Positions 40,392-50,033 of a stretch of DNA of 64,000 bases are shown piece after piece (positions within the stretch are counted from its first letter, which is position 1; each line of letters starts with the position of its first letter). The translations under genes and the position numbers were made by a program. Source of the DNA: Bartonella sp. 220B (GTDB taxonomy: Bacteria > Pseudomonadota > Alphaproteobacteria > Rhizobiales > Rhizobiaceae); the NCBI RefSeq assembly GCF_026930205.1, contig NZ_JANHOI010000004.1:1-64000 (forward strand), written 5' to 3'. The notes under the pieces are model-generated. The model was not told the DNA's origin. It was given only the letters and a program-made list of their open reading frames with translations, and made no database searches.

Positions 40392-42731
40392 TCAAAAAAT
40401 GCGCCTATCATTTTCCATTCTATAGTTCTCTAGAAAAGATGGAGAATGCGATAAGTTATATGATTTTTGTGAATGCTGTCTGTGTATATTCCATGGTCTA
40501 TAAAACCCCATGGATGACCAAATGATATCGCCATTTTGAGTCATTATAACACTTCCTCGTGATAACAATTGTTGGCGCGTAAATATTATTTTTGCTTTTT
40601 TGTCGCATGTTCGATCACTCATTGCAAATGTCTTAATCAGAATGTCTGCTTTAACACATTGATCTGTTTCTCCCTGTAAGACAACTACTCTTAATCCATT
40701 TTCTAATAAGGACGCACATACATGATTATTACAAACAAACTGTCCCTTAAACGAAGGACCATATTTCGTTGGTTTAATTGTTTCGTTCACACGAAATGAT
40801 GTTTCCCATATGGAGGTCGTGAACTGAGAAAATTGGTAACGATCAATATATAATTTCTTTTTATTAATAACACCCACAAGCCTCATATTGTCTGCTATAA
40901 TTAGTTGTACAGGTGAATGCATCCAGAAAATATAAAAACCAGCTAAAATAAAAAAACCAAAAAAGAACCTGATGGATGTTTTGCAAAAAATCAGTCCAAC
41001 CAAACCTATACTCAATAAAACCAATGCAGATAACGGCATAAATCCAGGATTCAAATCAGGAGAAATGTTCTTTATAGCGTGAGCAATTTTTATCACAAGA
41101 CCAACCCCCACACCCATAATTTGAAGTGGCAACCATTCAAGTCCCCAAAACATCGCAAGAACTGCGATTAAACCAAAAGGTATGATGAGGATTGACACTA
41201 TAGGCAAAGCTAAAGCATTACTGATAATGCTAAAAAATGCAATATTGGAAAAATGATAAGCTGCATAAATTCCGCTAGCAGTTCCCGCTACAAACGAAGA
41301 TGAACATATTGAAAGTATGGATAAGAAAGCAAAATGAATCACTCCACCTCCAACATAAGAGGGTGTTGTTTTTCTTTTACGAAAAAATGACCGCCCACTC
41401 CACCAGTCAAAAGAAGCAATTAAAACTGCGGTTGCAGAAAAAGACATTTGAAAGCTTGGTCCTAATATTTCATGTGGACTAACAGCTAAAGTTATCAAAC
41501 CCGCAATAGAAAAATTACGCATTGTGATAGCAGAACGATTACACAATACAGCAACCAACATAACTGCAATCATCACAAAACTTCTCTGTGCTGATACGGC
41601 CATGCCAGACAATAACAAATAAAAAGCTGTCATTATTAATGCTGCAATAGCAGCAAATTTTTTAGCGGAATAATAGGATGAGAAAACTGGAAAAAGTGCT
41701 AAAAAACTACGGATACTGACAAGAACTATGCCACTTAATAAAGCCATATGTAAACCTGATATTGATAAAATGTGCGCTAATCCAGCTGTACGCAATGCTT
41801 CGTTTGTATCCTTTGAAATACCTCCCCGTTGTCCCGTTATAAGAGCAGCCGCAACGCTACCCTTTTCTTGATCAAGTACCATATGGATTCTTTGCGTCAT
41901 GTTCGTTCGTAAATTTTCAATTTTTTGCAGGACTATTCCTAATATTCCATCAGGCTGTGAAACTGATATTTTGGCTGGCTTTCCCAAGAAAATTCCCTGC
42001 GCCCCAATTCTTTTAAAATAATTATGGAAACTAAAATCATAACTTCCTGGACGTACCGGCCCAGATAATGCACGCATTTTGACTCTCCCATAAAGTCCAT
42101 CACCAATTGCCAACCCATATGGTAAATGTCTTGTAGACAAACGAACACGATGAGGCGCATGATATAATACTGGCTTTTCTGTACTCAAAACATCTAGAAC
42201 TAAACGAAATTCTCCTTTTTGCCTTGATTCAATAGAAAAAATTCTTCCTGTTAACGTGGTGACAATATCGTTGCTCAACATGGGTGTAGAGATACGCCAT
42301 GTTTCTATTTTTGCAGCCAAAGCACCCAATACAATACAAAACAGAAATCCCGCAATAATCCATATTCTCCGGTAAAAACGCAGAATAAAGAGAATTCCCA
42401 AAAAGAAACTCACCAACGCCCCCAATTGTCCCCAACTTGGCTCTCGTTCTAAACTAAAATAAAAAACGATTCCTATGGAGAAAAAGACTAAAATAAACGA
42501 AAAAAGAATGCCCAAAGAAGTTTCTTTGTTTATGCAATCTACCAACCACTTCCAGAAAAAAATTATTGCCTCTTTTAAAGGCATAAATAAAAAAATCTTT
42601 TGTTTTTTATAGCAATCGTTATTTTGTTCATAAAGGATCGAAAACACATTTTTCCATAGAAAACTCGTGTTTTTTCTTTCTGTTATACTGCTTCTGGATA
42701 AACCATCCTTAACTTTATTGTGTTTAAACAT
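40392..42731 (-). CDS. comEC: ComEC/Rec2-family DNA uptake channel protein
   Basis: This large inner-membrane protein (779 residues from ATG 42731) belongs to the channel family that passes single-stranded DNA across the inner membrane. I prefer that start, with GGGGA about 8 bases upstream, over the GTG at 42773. An N-terminal DUF4131-type region is followed by the competence domain: VAAALITGQRGGISKDTNEA, then LAHILSISGLHMALLSGIV and MSFSATAVL. Many helices follow. The C-terminal 150 residues lack the HxHxDH metal motif of the nuclease-like domain in longer ComEC proteins. In Rhodobacter such a protein is needed to take up gene-transfer-agent DNA. The gene is divergent from gltX copy 2. Confidence 0.9.
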   Translation of the reverse strand: MFKHNKVKDGLSRSSITERKNTSFLWKNVFSILYEQNNDCYKKQKIFLFMPLKEAIIFFWKWLVDCINKETSLGILFSFILVFFSIGIVFYFSLEREPSWGQLGALVSFFLGILFILRFYRRIWIIAGFLFCIVLGALAAKIETWRISTPMLSNDIVTTLTGRIFSIESRQKGEFRLVLDVLSTEKPVLYHAPHRVRLSTRHLPYGLAIGDGLYGRVKMRALSGPVRPGSYDFSFHNYFKRIGAQGIFLGKPAKISVSQPDGILGIVLQKIENLRTNMTQRIHMVLDQEKGSVAAALITGQRGGISKDTNEALRTAGLAHILSISGLHMALLSGIVLVSIRSFLALFPVFSSYYSAKKFAAIAALIMTAFYLLLSGMAVSAQRSFVMIAVMLVAVLCNRSAITMRNFSIAGLITLAVSPHEILGPSFQMSFSATAVLIASFDWWSGRSFFRKRKTTPSYVGGGVIHFAFLSILSICSSSFVAGTASGIYAAYHFSNIAFFSIISNALALPIVSILIIPFGLIAVLAMFWGLEWLPLQIMGVGVGLVIKIAHAIKNISPDLNPGFMPLSALVLLSIGLVGLIFCKTSIRFFFGFFILAGFYIFWMHSPVQLIIADNMRLVGVINKKKLYIDRYQFSQFTTSIWETSFRVNETIKPTKYGPSFKGQFVCNNHVCASLLENGLRVVVLQGETDQCVKADILIKTFAMSDRTCDKKAKIIFTRQQLLSRGSVIMTQNGDIIWSSMGFYRPWNIHRQHSQKSYNLSHSPSFLENYRMENDRRIF

Positions 42732-42846
42732 CTGCAAATCCCCAACTTTACTTGCAACGCAGCTATTGCACACCCTATCACCTATGCTAACATAATTTTT
42801 CCATAGAGTTCTATAAATAACATCTTAATTTTAAAGGAAGATATCC

Positions 42847-44271
42847 GTGTCTGTTATTACCCGCTTTGCTCCCTCACCAACAGGCTTCCTTCACATCGGA
42901 GGAGCCCGTACTGCTCTCTTCAATTGGCTTTATGCAAAACATACTGGCGGCAAAATGCTTCTCCGTATTGAAGATACTGATCGAAAACGCTCGACAGAAG
43001 CAGCTGTAAAAGCCATTATAGATGGCTTACACTGGATGGAACTGAGTTATGATGGCGTCCCTATTTCGCAATTTGAACGGGCAGAACGTCATCGCCAAGT
43101 TGCTGAACAATTGGTAAAAGATGGCAAGGCTTATTATTGTTATGCTTCTCCTGAAGAATTAGCTGAAATGCGTGAAAATGCCCGCGCAGAAGGACGTCCA
43201 CCACGTTATGATGGACGTTGGCGAGACCGTGATATTTCTCAAGCTCCTAAAGACATCAAACCTGTTATTCGCATCAAAACACCCCAAGATGGGGAAACAA
43301 TTGTGCATGACCATGTTCAAGGTGATGTTCGTTTTCCTAATAAAGATCTGGACGACTTTATCATTTTACGTTCTGATGGCTCACCTACCTATATGCATGC
43401 TGTCGTCGTTGATGATCACGATATGGGTGTAACCCATATCATACGCGGTGATGATCATCTTACAAATGCAGCGCGCCAAATAATCATCTTCAATGCGATG
43501 GAATGGAATATTCCTATCATGGCACATATTCCACTTATCCATGGTGAAAATGGTGCAAAACTCTCAAAGCGGCATGGTGCATTAGGTGTCGATGCCTATC
43601 GTACAATGGGATACCTTCCCGCTGCTTTGCGTAATTACCTCGTCCGTCTAGGTTGGAGTCATGGGAATGATGAACTCATGTCACTCGAAGATATGATTTC
43701 TTGGTTTGATATTGATGATATTAATAAAGGCGCAGCGCGGTTTGATCTTAAAAAGCTCGATGCTATCAATGGACACTATATACGTACGAGCAATGATCAA
43801 GACCTCTTTGATGCTGCTCTTAACATTTTACCAGAAATTGAGGGTGGATTACAAATAATGAAAAGCCTTGATGAAAAAACCCGTGCCCAATTTCTAAAAG
43901 CGATACCAAATTTGAAAGAACGTTCAAAAACACTGTGCGAACTCATTGACAATGCCTCTTTCATTTTTGCACAACGACCATTACAGCTTGGTGAAAAAGC
44001 ACAAATGCTCTTAGATAAAAATGGACAATCCATTTTAAAAGATCTTTATCTTACCCTGCAAGCGTGCCCCTCTTGGGAGTCGAAAACGCTCGATGAGACT
44101 CTTCGCTCTTATGCGAAAACACAGGACCTGAAATTTGGATCTATTGCTCAACCACTTCGAGCTGTTCTCACAGGGCGCACCACATCGCTTGGAGTCTTTG
44201 ATGTTCTTCTTTTATTGGGACGAGATGAATCTCTCAACCGCATCAATGACCAATGCATAAAAACAACATGA
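42847..44271 (+). CDS. gltX: Glutamyl-tRNA synthetase, copy 2
   Basis: This 474-residue class I synthetase starts at GTG with AAGGAAG 6 bases upstream. The HIGH motif is in [20 protein letters not shown], and the KMSKS loop is [12 protein letters not shown], the usual form. [13 protein letters not shown] and [16 protein letters not shown] are canonical. The C-terminal third is the helical anticodon-binding part. It is more like standard GluRS than copy 1 at 32.5 kb. As I recall, alphaproteobacteria with two copies place one in the Gln-tRNA route with GatCAB, whose B subunit is encoded at 3.7 kb here. Confidence 0.94.
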   Translation: MSVITRFAPSPTGFLHIGGARTALFNWLYAKHTGGKMLLRIEDTDRKRSTEAAVKAIIDGLHWMELSYDGVPISQFERAERHRQVAEQLVKDGKAYYCYASPEELAEMRENARAEGRPPRYDGRWRDRDISQAPKDIKPVIRIKTPQDGETIVHDHVQGDVRFPNKDLDDFIILRSDGSPTYMHAVVVDDHDMGVTHIIRGDDHLTNAARQIIIFNAMEWNIPIMAHIPLIHGENGAKLSKRHGALGVDAYRTMGYLPAALRNYLVRLGWSHGNDELMSLEDMISWFDIDDINKGAARFDLKKLDAINGHYIRTSNDQDLFDAALNILPEIEGGLQIMKSLDEKTRAQFLKAIPNLKERSKTLCELIDNASFIFAQRPLQLGEKAQMLLDKNGQSILKDLYLTLQACPSWESKTLDETLRSYAKTQDLKFGSIAQPLRAVLTGRTTSLGVFDVLLLLGRDESLNRINDQCIKTT

Positions 44272-44461
44272 ACGTAGCTTCTCAATTCAAGAGAAATTTA
44301 TAGTTCAACCATTAATTTTAAAAAATAATTTGCTGTTTTATACGCTCAATGAGAGAACTGCATACTGTCCTGTAAGATTTTTTCATTTCAATCTCATAAT
44401 GAATTAGAAAAAACTATGCGCTTGCATAACACACGAGAGAACAATGTTCGAATAAAAACAT

Positions 44462-44620
44462 TTGAGAATAGATGTGGAAATGCCTCTTACAAATCATCTT
44501 AATGCAAGAGCAGCGCAATATTGAAAGATGATAAGAATGCTGCCGGCTTATTATTCATAAGTGTAAAGATAATAGAACCCTCTGGATTTTCATTATACCA
44601 TTCACATACCAATACTTCCA
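44462..44620. repeat. Diverged dispersed repeat, copy 2, in the gltX-gltA gap
   Basis: The 500-base gap between gltX copy 2 and gltA has no gene. This part aligns by eye with about 9050-9240. Shared blocks are AATGCCTC, AATGCAAGAG and ATAAGTGTAAAGATA. On the minus strand a short frame reads ENPEGSIIFTLMNNKPAAFL, which may be the better-kept remnant of whatever the element once encoded. Borders are approximate. Confidence 0.4.
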
Positions 44621-44776
44621 TACAAACTAAAAATTATCTTCTCTCTTGAGTTATTAAAATATACATTTTCTAAAATTACAGATAAAAAGCATTTTTTAGA
44701 TTACATGTGTTATCTTTTAGGGTAAATCCATCCTTCAATACAGGAGGAGAAGCTTCAATTATATGTTTCCCCACTT

Positions 44777-45054
44777 GAAAAAGCAAAATTTTGATTTTTA
44801 GAAACGGAGGATCTGAAAGGAATATATAATGTCTGAGAATAAAACATATATTACAGTGCATAATAAAAAAATAGAGCTTCCCGTACGTAAAGGTACTCTT
44901 AGTCCTGACGTTATTGAAAAAGCAAAATCTTGATTTTTAGAAGCGGAGGATCTGAAAGGAATATATAATGTCTGAGAATAAAACATATATTACAGTGAAT
45001 GATAAAAAAATAGAGCTTCCCGTACGTAAAGGTACTCTTGGTCCTGACGTTATT
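44777..45054 (+). repeat. Tandem duplication of the gltA ribosome-binding site and 5' coding end
   Basis: Two head-to-tail 139-base units (44777-44915 and 44916-45054) differ at only a handful of positions (for example AATTTTG/AATCTTG, GAAACGG/GAAGCGG, GTGCATAAT/GTGAATGAT and AGTCCT/GGTCCT). Each contains CGGAGG, the spacer, the ATG and the first 29 codons of citrate synthase. The second unit runs on into the true gene. Confidence 0.93.
44829..44933 (+). pseudogene. Truncated duplicate start of gltA (34-codon leader ORF)
   Basis: This frame encodes [20 protein letters not shown] and 14 more residues, matching the gltA N-terminus. It then crosses the duplication joint and ends EKAKS at a TGA (44931-44933), 34 bases before the real gltA ATG. 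Its ribosome-binding site is as good as that of gltA. It is either a harmless by-product of the duplication or a translated leader that affects gltA output. Confidence 0.8.
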
Positions 45055-46263
45055 GAAATTGCTTCTCTCTACAAACAAACCGATACTTTTACTTATGACC
45101 CTGGCTTTACATCAACTGCTTCTTGTGAATCAAAAATCACGTATATTGATGGTAATAAAGGAATATTGCTTTATCGCGGTTATTCTATCGAGCAACTGGC
45201 TGAAAAAGGAGACTTTCTCGAAAGCTGTTACCTTTTACTTTACGGTGAACTCCCAACAAAACAGCAAAAAAGTGATTTTGACCGCTGTATCATGCAGCAT
45301 ACGATGGTACATGAGCAATTTGCGCGCTTCTTTCATGGCTTCCGTCGTGACTCGCATCCTATGGCTGTTATGGTTGCGTGCCTTGGAGCTATGTCAGCAT
45401 TCTATCACGACTCAATTGATATTACAGATCCTCAACAGAGAATGATTGCTTCTGTTCGGCTTATCTCAAAAGTTCCCACTCTTGCTGCTATGGCTTATAA
45501 ATACAGTATCGGGCAAGCATTTGTTTATCCACGCAATGATCTGAGTTATGCTGCTAATTTCCTCCGTATGTGTTTTTCTGTTCCTTGTGAAGAATACAAA
45601 ACAAACCCTGTACTCACACGAGCAATGGATCGAATCTTTATCCTTCATGCAGATCACGAACAAAATGCTTCTACATCCACTGTACGCCTTGCTGGGTCAT
45701 CAGGCGCTAATCCATTTGCCTGTATTGCTGCAGGTGTTGCTTGTCTTTGGGGCCCCGCACATGGAGGAGCCAATGAAGCATGCCTAAAGATGCTACAAGA
45801 AATAGGTTCTGTTAAGAGAATCCCTGAATTTATTGCACGTGCAAAAGATAAAAATGATCCTTTCCGTCTTATGGGATTTGGTCATCGAGTCTATAAAAAT
45901 TATGATCCACGTGCAAAAATCATGCAAAAAACCTGCCATGAGGTTTTAAAAGAACTCAATATTCAAGATGATCCACTTCTTGATATCGCTATAGAACTTG
46001 AAAAAATCGCCTTAAATGATGAATATTTTGTTGAAAAAAAGCTTTATCCGAATGTCGATTTCTATTCTGGCATTACGTTAAAAGCTTTAGGATTTCCAAC
46101 CGAAATGTTTACTGTTCTTTTTGCATTAGCACGTAGTGTTGGTTGGGTTGCGCAGTGGAAAGAAATGATTGAAGATCCTGCACAAAAGATTGGTCGTCCT
46201 CGCCAGCTCTATACAGGTTATACCATGCGCGAATATGTTCCCATAGAAGAACGTATAAGTTAA
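44968..46263 (+). CDS. gltA: Citrate synthase
   Basis: This 431-residue type II citrate synthase condenses acetyl-CoA with oxaloacetate. Active-site regions are visible: the histidine in [18 protein letters not shown], the second histidine in [15 protein letters not shown], and the aspartate in [17 protein letters not shown]. The motif [17 protein letters not shown] is also present. Length is standard. Part of this gene is the common Bartonella typing marker, and the segment at 46106-46127 matches the typing reverse-primer site as I remember it. A tandem duplication of its 5' end lies directly upstream. A strong hairpin follows. Confidence 0.97.
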   Translation: MSENKTYITVNDKKIELPVRKGTLGPDVIEIASLYKQTDTFTYDPGFTSTASCESKITYIDGNKGILLYRGYSIEQLAEKGDFLESCYLLLYGELPTKQQKSDFDRCIMQHTMVHEQFARFFHGFRRDSHPMAVMVACLGAMSAFYHDSIDITDPQQRMIASVRLISKVPTLAAMAYKYSIGQAFVYPRNDLSYAANFLRMCFSVPCEEYKTNPVLTRAMDRIFILHADHEQNASTSTVRLAGSSGANPFACIAAGVACLWGPAHGGANEACLKMLQEIGSVKRIPEFIARAKDKNDPFRLMGFGHRVYKNYDPRAKIMQKTCHEVLKELNIQDDPLLDIAIELEKIALNDEYFVEKKLYPNVDFYSGITLKALGFPTEMFTVLFALARSVGWVAQWKEMIEDPAQKIGRPRQLYTGYTMREYVPIEERIS

Positions 46264-46280
46264 ATGAAGTTTAAAAACAA

Positions 46281-46314
46281 ACAATGAAGCTTCAATTTAC
46301 TGAAGCTTCATTGT
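46281..46314 (+). terminator. Hairpin terminator after gltA
   Basis: ACAATGAAGCTTCA and TGAAGCTTCATTGT form a perfect 14-base stem with a six-base loop, 17 bases after the gltA stop. There is no long T-run after it, so it may act as an mRNA-stabilising or rho-assisted end rather than a classic terminator. Confidence 0.65.
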
Positions 46315-46583
46315 AAACGATTAAATGGTACAATCTAATAGTATTTTTATAAATCTTGATTTTGAAACCCTTTTTGCAAGTAAGACTACCATAGAAGTTG
46401 TACAGAAAATTTTCTGATCATTTTTCTCAATAAATCAATAAAATTACGAATGCTCTTTTTCATACGAGATAATAATAGCAAGAATGAACTTAAATAAATT
46501 TTTGCATTGCTCCAAAAGAGCTTACAGATTATAAAAAAGCATGACAGTCTTATATTTTTTCGCTTATCCAATAGGAGACCATA

Positions 46584-47336
46584 ATGAAATTATTAGTAGT
46601 AGCTCTTATAATAAGCGCAACACTATTTAATCAATTTGCCAATGCTCAAACGCTGAAAATTGCGAGTGATGCCTCCTACCCTCCATTTAGTTACATTGAC
46701 TCAAATAATAAACTTCAGGGTTTTGATATTGATATATCTTATGCCCTTTGTCAAAAAATGAATGTCAAATGTATTCTGATCACTCAAGATTTTGAGGGAA
46801 TGATTCCCGGTCTTCTTGCGAAAAAATATGATGCGATCATTTCTTCCCTTGCTCCTACACAAGAACGCTTGCAAAAGATTGATTTCACAGATCCTTACTA
46901 CAATACAGAATTGGCTGTTATTGTTAGCAAAAATTCAGAAATTAAAGAAATCTCAGCAGAAGCTTTTAAAGGTAAAAATCTTGGTATGCAATCAAATACA
47001 ACACAAGCTGCCTATGCAGAAGATCATTATGCCTCAGAAGGGGCAAATATTAAACTTTATCCTACAATCATAGAAGTGAATCGTGATCTTTTAAGCCATC
47101 GGCTTGATGTTGTTATCTCTGATAAAATAAAAGCTCTTAATTGGCTTGAAAATGAAGGAAAAGATTGTTGCAAACTTCTAGGAATTTTGAAAGAAAAGAA
47201 ATTTCCTATTGCAATTGCTCTACGTCAAAACAATAATGATCTCAAAAATAGATTTAATAAGGCGATAAAAGAAATCCGTTTGGATGGAACTTATGATAAA
47301 ATTATGAAAAAGTATTTTTCGTTCGATATTTATTAA
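46584..47336 (+). CDS. Polar amino-acid ABC importer, periplasmic binding protein, copy 1
   Basis: This 250-residue secreted binding protein has a signal peptide (MKLLVVALIISATLF, cleaved after ANA). The type II amino-acid-binding fold is shown by KIASDASYPPFSYIDSN, GFDIDISYALCQKMNVKC, DFEGMIPGLLAKKYDAI and the FTDPYYNTELAVIV block, as in ArtI, HisJ and Lys/Arg/ornithine-binding proteins. A basic amino acid is the likely ligand by family. It has its own GGAG site. It is a tandem duplicate of the next gene, differing at about 32 of 250 residues by my count. Confidence 0.92.
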   Translation: MKLLVVALIISATLFNQFANAQTLKIASDASYPPFSYIDSNNKLQGFDIDISYALCQKMNVKCILITQDFEGMIPGLLAKKYDAIISSLAPTQERLQKIDFTDPYYNTELAVIVSKNSEIKEISAEAFKGKNLGMQSNTTQAAYAEDHYASEGANIKLYPTIIEVNRDLLSHRLDVVISDKIKALNWLENEGKDCCKLLGILKEKKFPIAIALRQNNNDLKNRFNKAIKEIRLDGTYDKIMKKYFSFDIY

Positions 47337-47717
47337 ATATCAATATGTATGAGAATTAAACAAATTGTTTCTTTCTAAAAACATTCATATTGATCAAAAG
47401 ATCTGTTCTATATGTTCTTCGATAGCTAAGATCTTCTTCAGCTTTCATTGGATAGTCTTTTCTCAAAGCTAAATTTTGATTTTTTTTTGAATAAAATGAT
47501 AAAGATAAATTATCTCATAAAAAATAATATGTAATATGATCAATGAGAAAGTTCTTTCTTCTCTGAAGTTTATGGTAGGGACATTCATAAAAGATTTTCA
47601 TCGTCATGATATCAAAATGAACACTTCTAAATTTTTTGCGTTGCTCCCAGAAGAGCTTACAGATTATAAAAAACATGACAGTCTTATATTTTTTCGCTTA
47701 TCCAACAGGAGACCATA

Positions 47718-48470
47718 ATGAAATTATTAGCAGTAGCTCTTATAATAAGCACAATACTGTTCAGCCAATCAGCCAATGCTCAAACGTTGAAAATTGCGAA
47801 TGAAGGCTCCTATCCCCCATTTAGTTATATTGACTCAAATAATAAACTTCAGGGTTTTGATATTGATATCTCTTATGCCCTTTGTCAGAAAATGAATGTC
47901 AAATGTATTCTGATCACTCAAGATTTTGAGGGAATGATTCCTGGTCTTCTTGCGAAAAAATATGACGCGATTATCGCTTCCCTTGCACTCACACAAGAGC
48001 GCTTACAAAAGATTGACTTCACAGATCCTTACTACAATACAGAATTGGCTGTTATTGTTAGCAAAGATTCAAAAATGAAAGAAATTTCGACAGAAGCTTT
48101 TAAAGGTAAAAATCTTGGTGTGCAATCAAATACAACACAAGCTGCCTATGCAGAAGATCATTATGCCTCTGAAGGGGTAAATATCAGATTTTATCCGACA
48201 ACAATAGAAGTTAATCGTGATCTTTTAAATCATCGGCTTGATGCCATTATCGTTGATAAACTTCAAGCATTAAACTGGCTCGAAAATGAAGGAAAAGATT
48301 GTTGCAAACTTCTAGGAATTTTGGAGGAAACAAAATTTCCTATTGCAATTGCCCTACGTCAAAACAATAATGATCTTAAAAACAAATTTAATAAAGCGAT
48401 AAAAGAAATCCGTTTGGATGGAACTTATAATAAAATCATAAAGAAGTATTTTTCATCCGATCTGTATTAA
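47718..48470 (+). CDS. Polar amino-acid ABC importer, periplasmic binding protein, copy 2
   Basis: This is a 250-residue paralogue of the preceding gene, with the same signal peptide layout and ligand-fold motifs (SYPPFSYIDSNNKLQGFDID). Changes cluster near the N-terminus of the mature chain (IASDAS to IANEGS), at residues 117-125 and at 153-205, including KEKK to EETK. They could shift ligand preference. It lies 75 bases upstream of the permease genes, so it is the copy most directly coupled to them. An unrelated 60-codon frame overlapping its start (47536-47718) is probably chance. Confidence 0.92.
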   Translation: MKLLAVALIISTILFSQSANAQTLKIANEGSYPPFSYIDSNNKLQGFDIDISYALCQKMNVKCILITQDFEGMIPGLLAKKYDAIIASLALTQERLQKIDFTDPYYNTELAVIVSKDSKMKEISTEAFKGKNLGVQSNTTQAAYAEDHYASEGVNIRFYPTTIEVNRDLLNHRLDAIIVDKLQALNWLENEGKDCCKLLGILEETKFPIAIALRQNNNDLKNKFNKAIKEIRLDGTYNKIIKKYFSSDLY

Positions 48471-48545
48471 ATATCAATATGGACTAAAATTGAACAAACT
48501 GTTTATTTCTAAAATATTATCTAACTCTTTGTGAGGAGTGCAAGA

Positions 48546-49265
48546 ATGATTGAAAGTTTAGCATTGCTATCATTTAGCAATGGTGGATGGGGTGCAGTTA
48601 TACTTTCTAGTGCAGGAATAACATTATCACTGGCTTTATGTTGTGGGCTTTTGGGACTGCCTCTAGGACTTCTTGGTGCAGTGATGATTCGATCCAATAT
48701 TAAGACAGCAAAAGCCATGGCAGCCCTTTTTTCATCAGTATTCCGCGGCTTACCAGAGCTTTTGACCTTATTTTTAGTTTATTATGGCTTGCAAAATATT
48801 ATTCAAATTGTTCTTGATTACTTTAATATTGAAATAATGTTTAGTATTAACGCTTTTGTCGCCGGTGTTGTTGCACTCAGTATGGTGCTTGCAGCCTTTT
48901 CTTGTGAAGTTTGGCTTGGAGCATTCAATGTTTTTGATAAAGGTCAATATGAAGCAGCTAAAGCTCTGGGACTTTCAAAATCCACCACATTTTTTCGTAT
49001 TGTCTTTCCTCAACTGTTCCGAAATGCCTTGCCAGGACTTTCTAATAATTGGCTTACCCTACTGAAAGATACATCCCTCGTGTCAACCATTTCACTTGTT
49101 GATCTCATGCGGCAGACAAATTTAGCAGTTGCTGCAACTGATAAACCTATGCTGTTTTATCTTGTCGCATGCTTACTTTATTTGTTATTTTCAGCGTTTT
49201 TTTCTGCAATTCTGCACGCTCTGGAAACATATACTCAAGCAGGATATAGAAAGGTCTTGAGCTGA
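48546..49265 (+). CDS. Polar amino-acid ABC importer, permease subunit 1
   Basis: This 239-residue inner-membrane subunit (ArtQ/HisQ type) starts at ATG 48546 with GAGGAG 8 bases upstream; the frame's earlier ATG at 48531 overlaps that site. About five hydrophobic helices are visible. The EAA loop that docks on the ATPase is YEAAKALGLSKSTTFFRIVFPQ. RGLPELLTLFLVYYG is a family block. It overlaps the next permease by one base (TGATG). Confidence 0.92.
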   Translation: MIESLALLSFSNGGWGAVILSSAGITLSLALCCGLLGLPLGLLGAVMIRSNIKTAKAMAALFSSVFRGLPELLTLFLVYYGLQNIIQIVLDYFNIEIMFSINAFVAGVVALSMVLAAFSCEVWLGAFNVFDKGQYEAAKALGLSKSTTFFRIVFPQLFRNALPGLSNNWLTLLKDTSLVSTISLVDLMRQTNLAVAATDKPMLFYLVACLLYLLFSAFFSAILHALETYTQAGYRKVLS

Positions 49266-49972
49266 TGATTCCAGAATGGCTTTATTTCCTTTTTAATCCT
49301 GCTCTTCTAAACCGTTATGGACTAAAATTTATTGATGGCTTTATTATTACTTTTGAGCTTGTTTTTATTGCTTGCTCTATTGGTTTTTTCCTTGGGATGC
49401 TTATTACCTTTGCACGTTTATCAAATAATAGGTTTTTGCAATATTCTGCATATGCTTATGTTTATTTTTTTCGCGGATCTCCTCTACTAGCCCAACTCTT
49501 TCTTTTCTACTACGGACTTGGTTCAATGAGTAATTTCTGGCAACAGATTGGCTTATGGTGGTTCTTTCAAAACGCATGGTATTGTTGTCTTTTCATTTTT
49601 GCACTCAATTCTGCTGCCTATCAATCTGAAATCTTTAAAGGAAGTTTTCTCTCTGTAAAAATTGGACAACGTGAAGCATCAAAAGCTTTAGGATTGAGTC
49701 GCTCTGTAACATTTTTTAGAGTTATTCTTCCGCAAGCAATGGTCATAGCATTACGCCCTTTAGGAAATGAATTGATTTTAATGATTAAATCCAGTGCCAT
49801 CGCCTCACTGGTTACTGTTTATGACTTAATGGGTATTGCCAAGCTCACTTACTCACGTACATTCGATTTCCAAGTTTACGTTTGGGCCGCTCTTATTTAT
49901 CTTCTTATCGTTGAACTCATTCGTCGTTTTGTTATTTTTATCGAAAATCGTCTAACCCAATATTTACGGTAA
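49265..49972 (+). CDS. Polar amino-acid ABC importer, permease subunit 2
   Basis: This 235-residue partner (ArtM/HisM type) is translationally coupled to subunit 1 by a TGATG overlap. The EAA loop reads REASKALGLSRSVTFFRVILPQ. The FRGSPLLAQLFLFYYGLG block and about five hydrophobic helices fit the family. With its partner it forms the heterodimeric channel of the importer. Confidence 0.92.
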   Translation: MIPEWLYFLFNPALLNRYGLKFIDGFIITFELVFIACSIGFFLGMLITFARLSNNRFLQYSAYAYVYFFRGSPLLAQLFLFYYGLGSMSNFWQQIGLWWFFQNAWYCCLFIFALNSAAYQSEIFKGSFLSVKIGQREASKALGLSRSVTFFRVILPQAMVIALRPLGNELILMIKSSAIASLVTVYDLMGIAKLTYSRTFDFQVYVWAALIYLLIVELIRRFVIFIENRLTQYLR

Positions 49973-50033
49973 ATAAAATGATCGAGAAAACCTTTACCAA
50001 ATCAGAATGTGCAATTAAGCAATTTATTTATTA

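Larger units (their letters stand above)
46490..48500 (+). repeat. Tandem duplication of a binding-protein gene with its leader
   Basis: Two units about 1134 bases apart share the upstream segment (AAGAGCTTACAGATTATAAA through the GGAGACCATAATG start), the whole gene and about 50 bases downstream (ATATCAATATG...). The extra 240 bases between units are more diverged. Both genes are intact. Confidence 0.85.

Noticed and set aside
47536-47718. 60-codon frame overlapping the start of the second binding-protein gene
   Set aside because: The sequence is largely the duplicated leader; the matching leader before copy 1 has no such frame, so it is probably chance.
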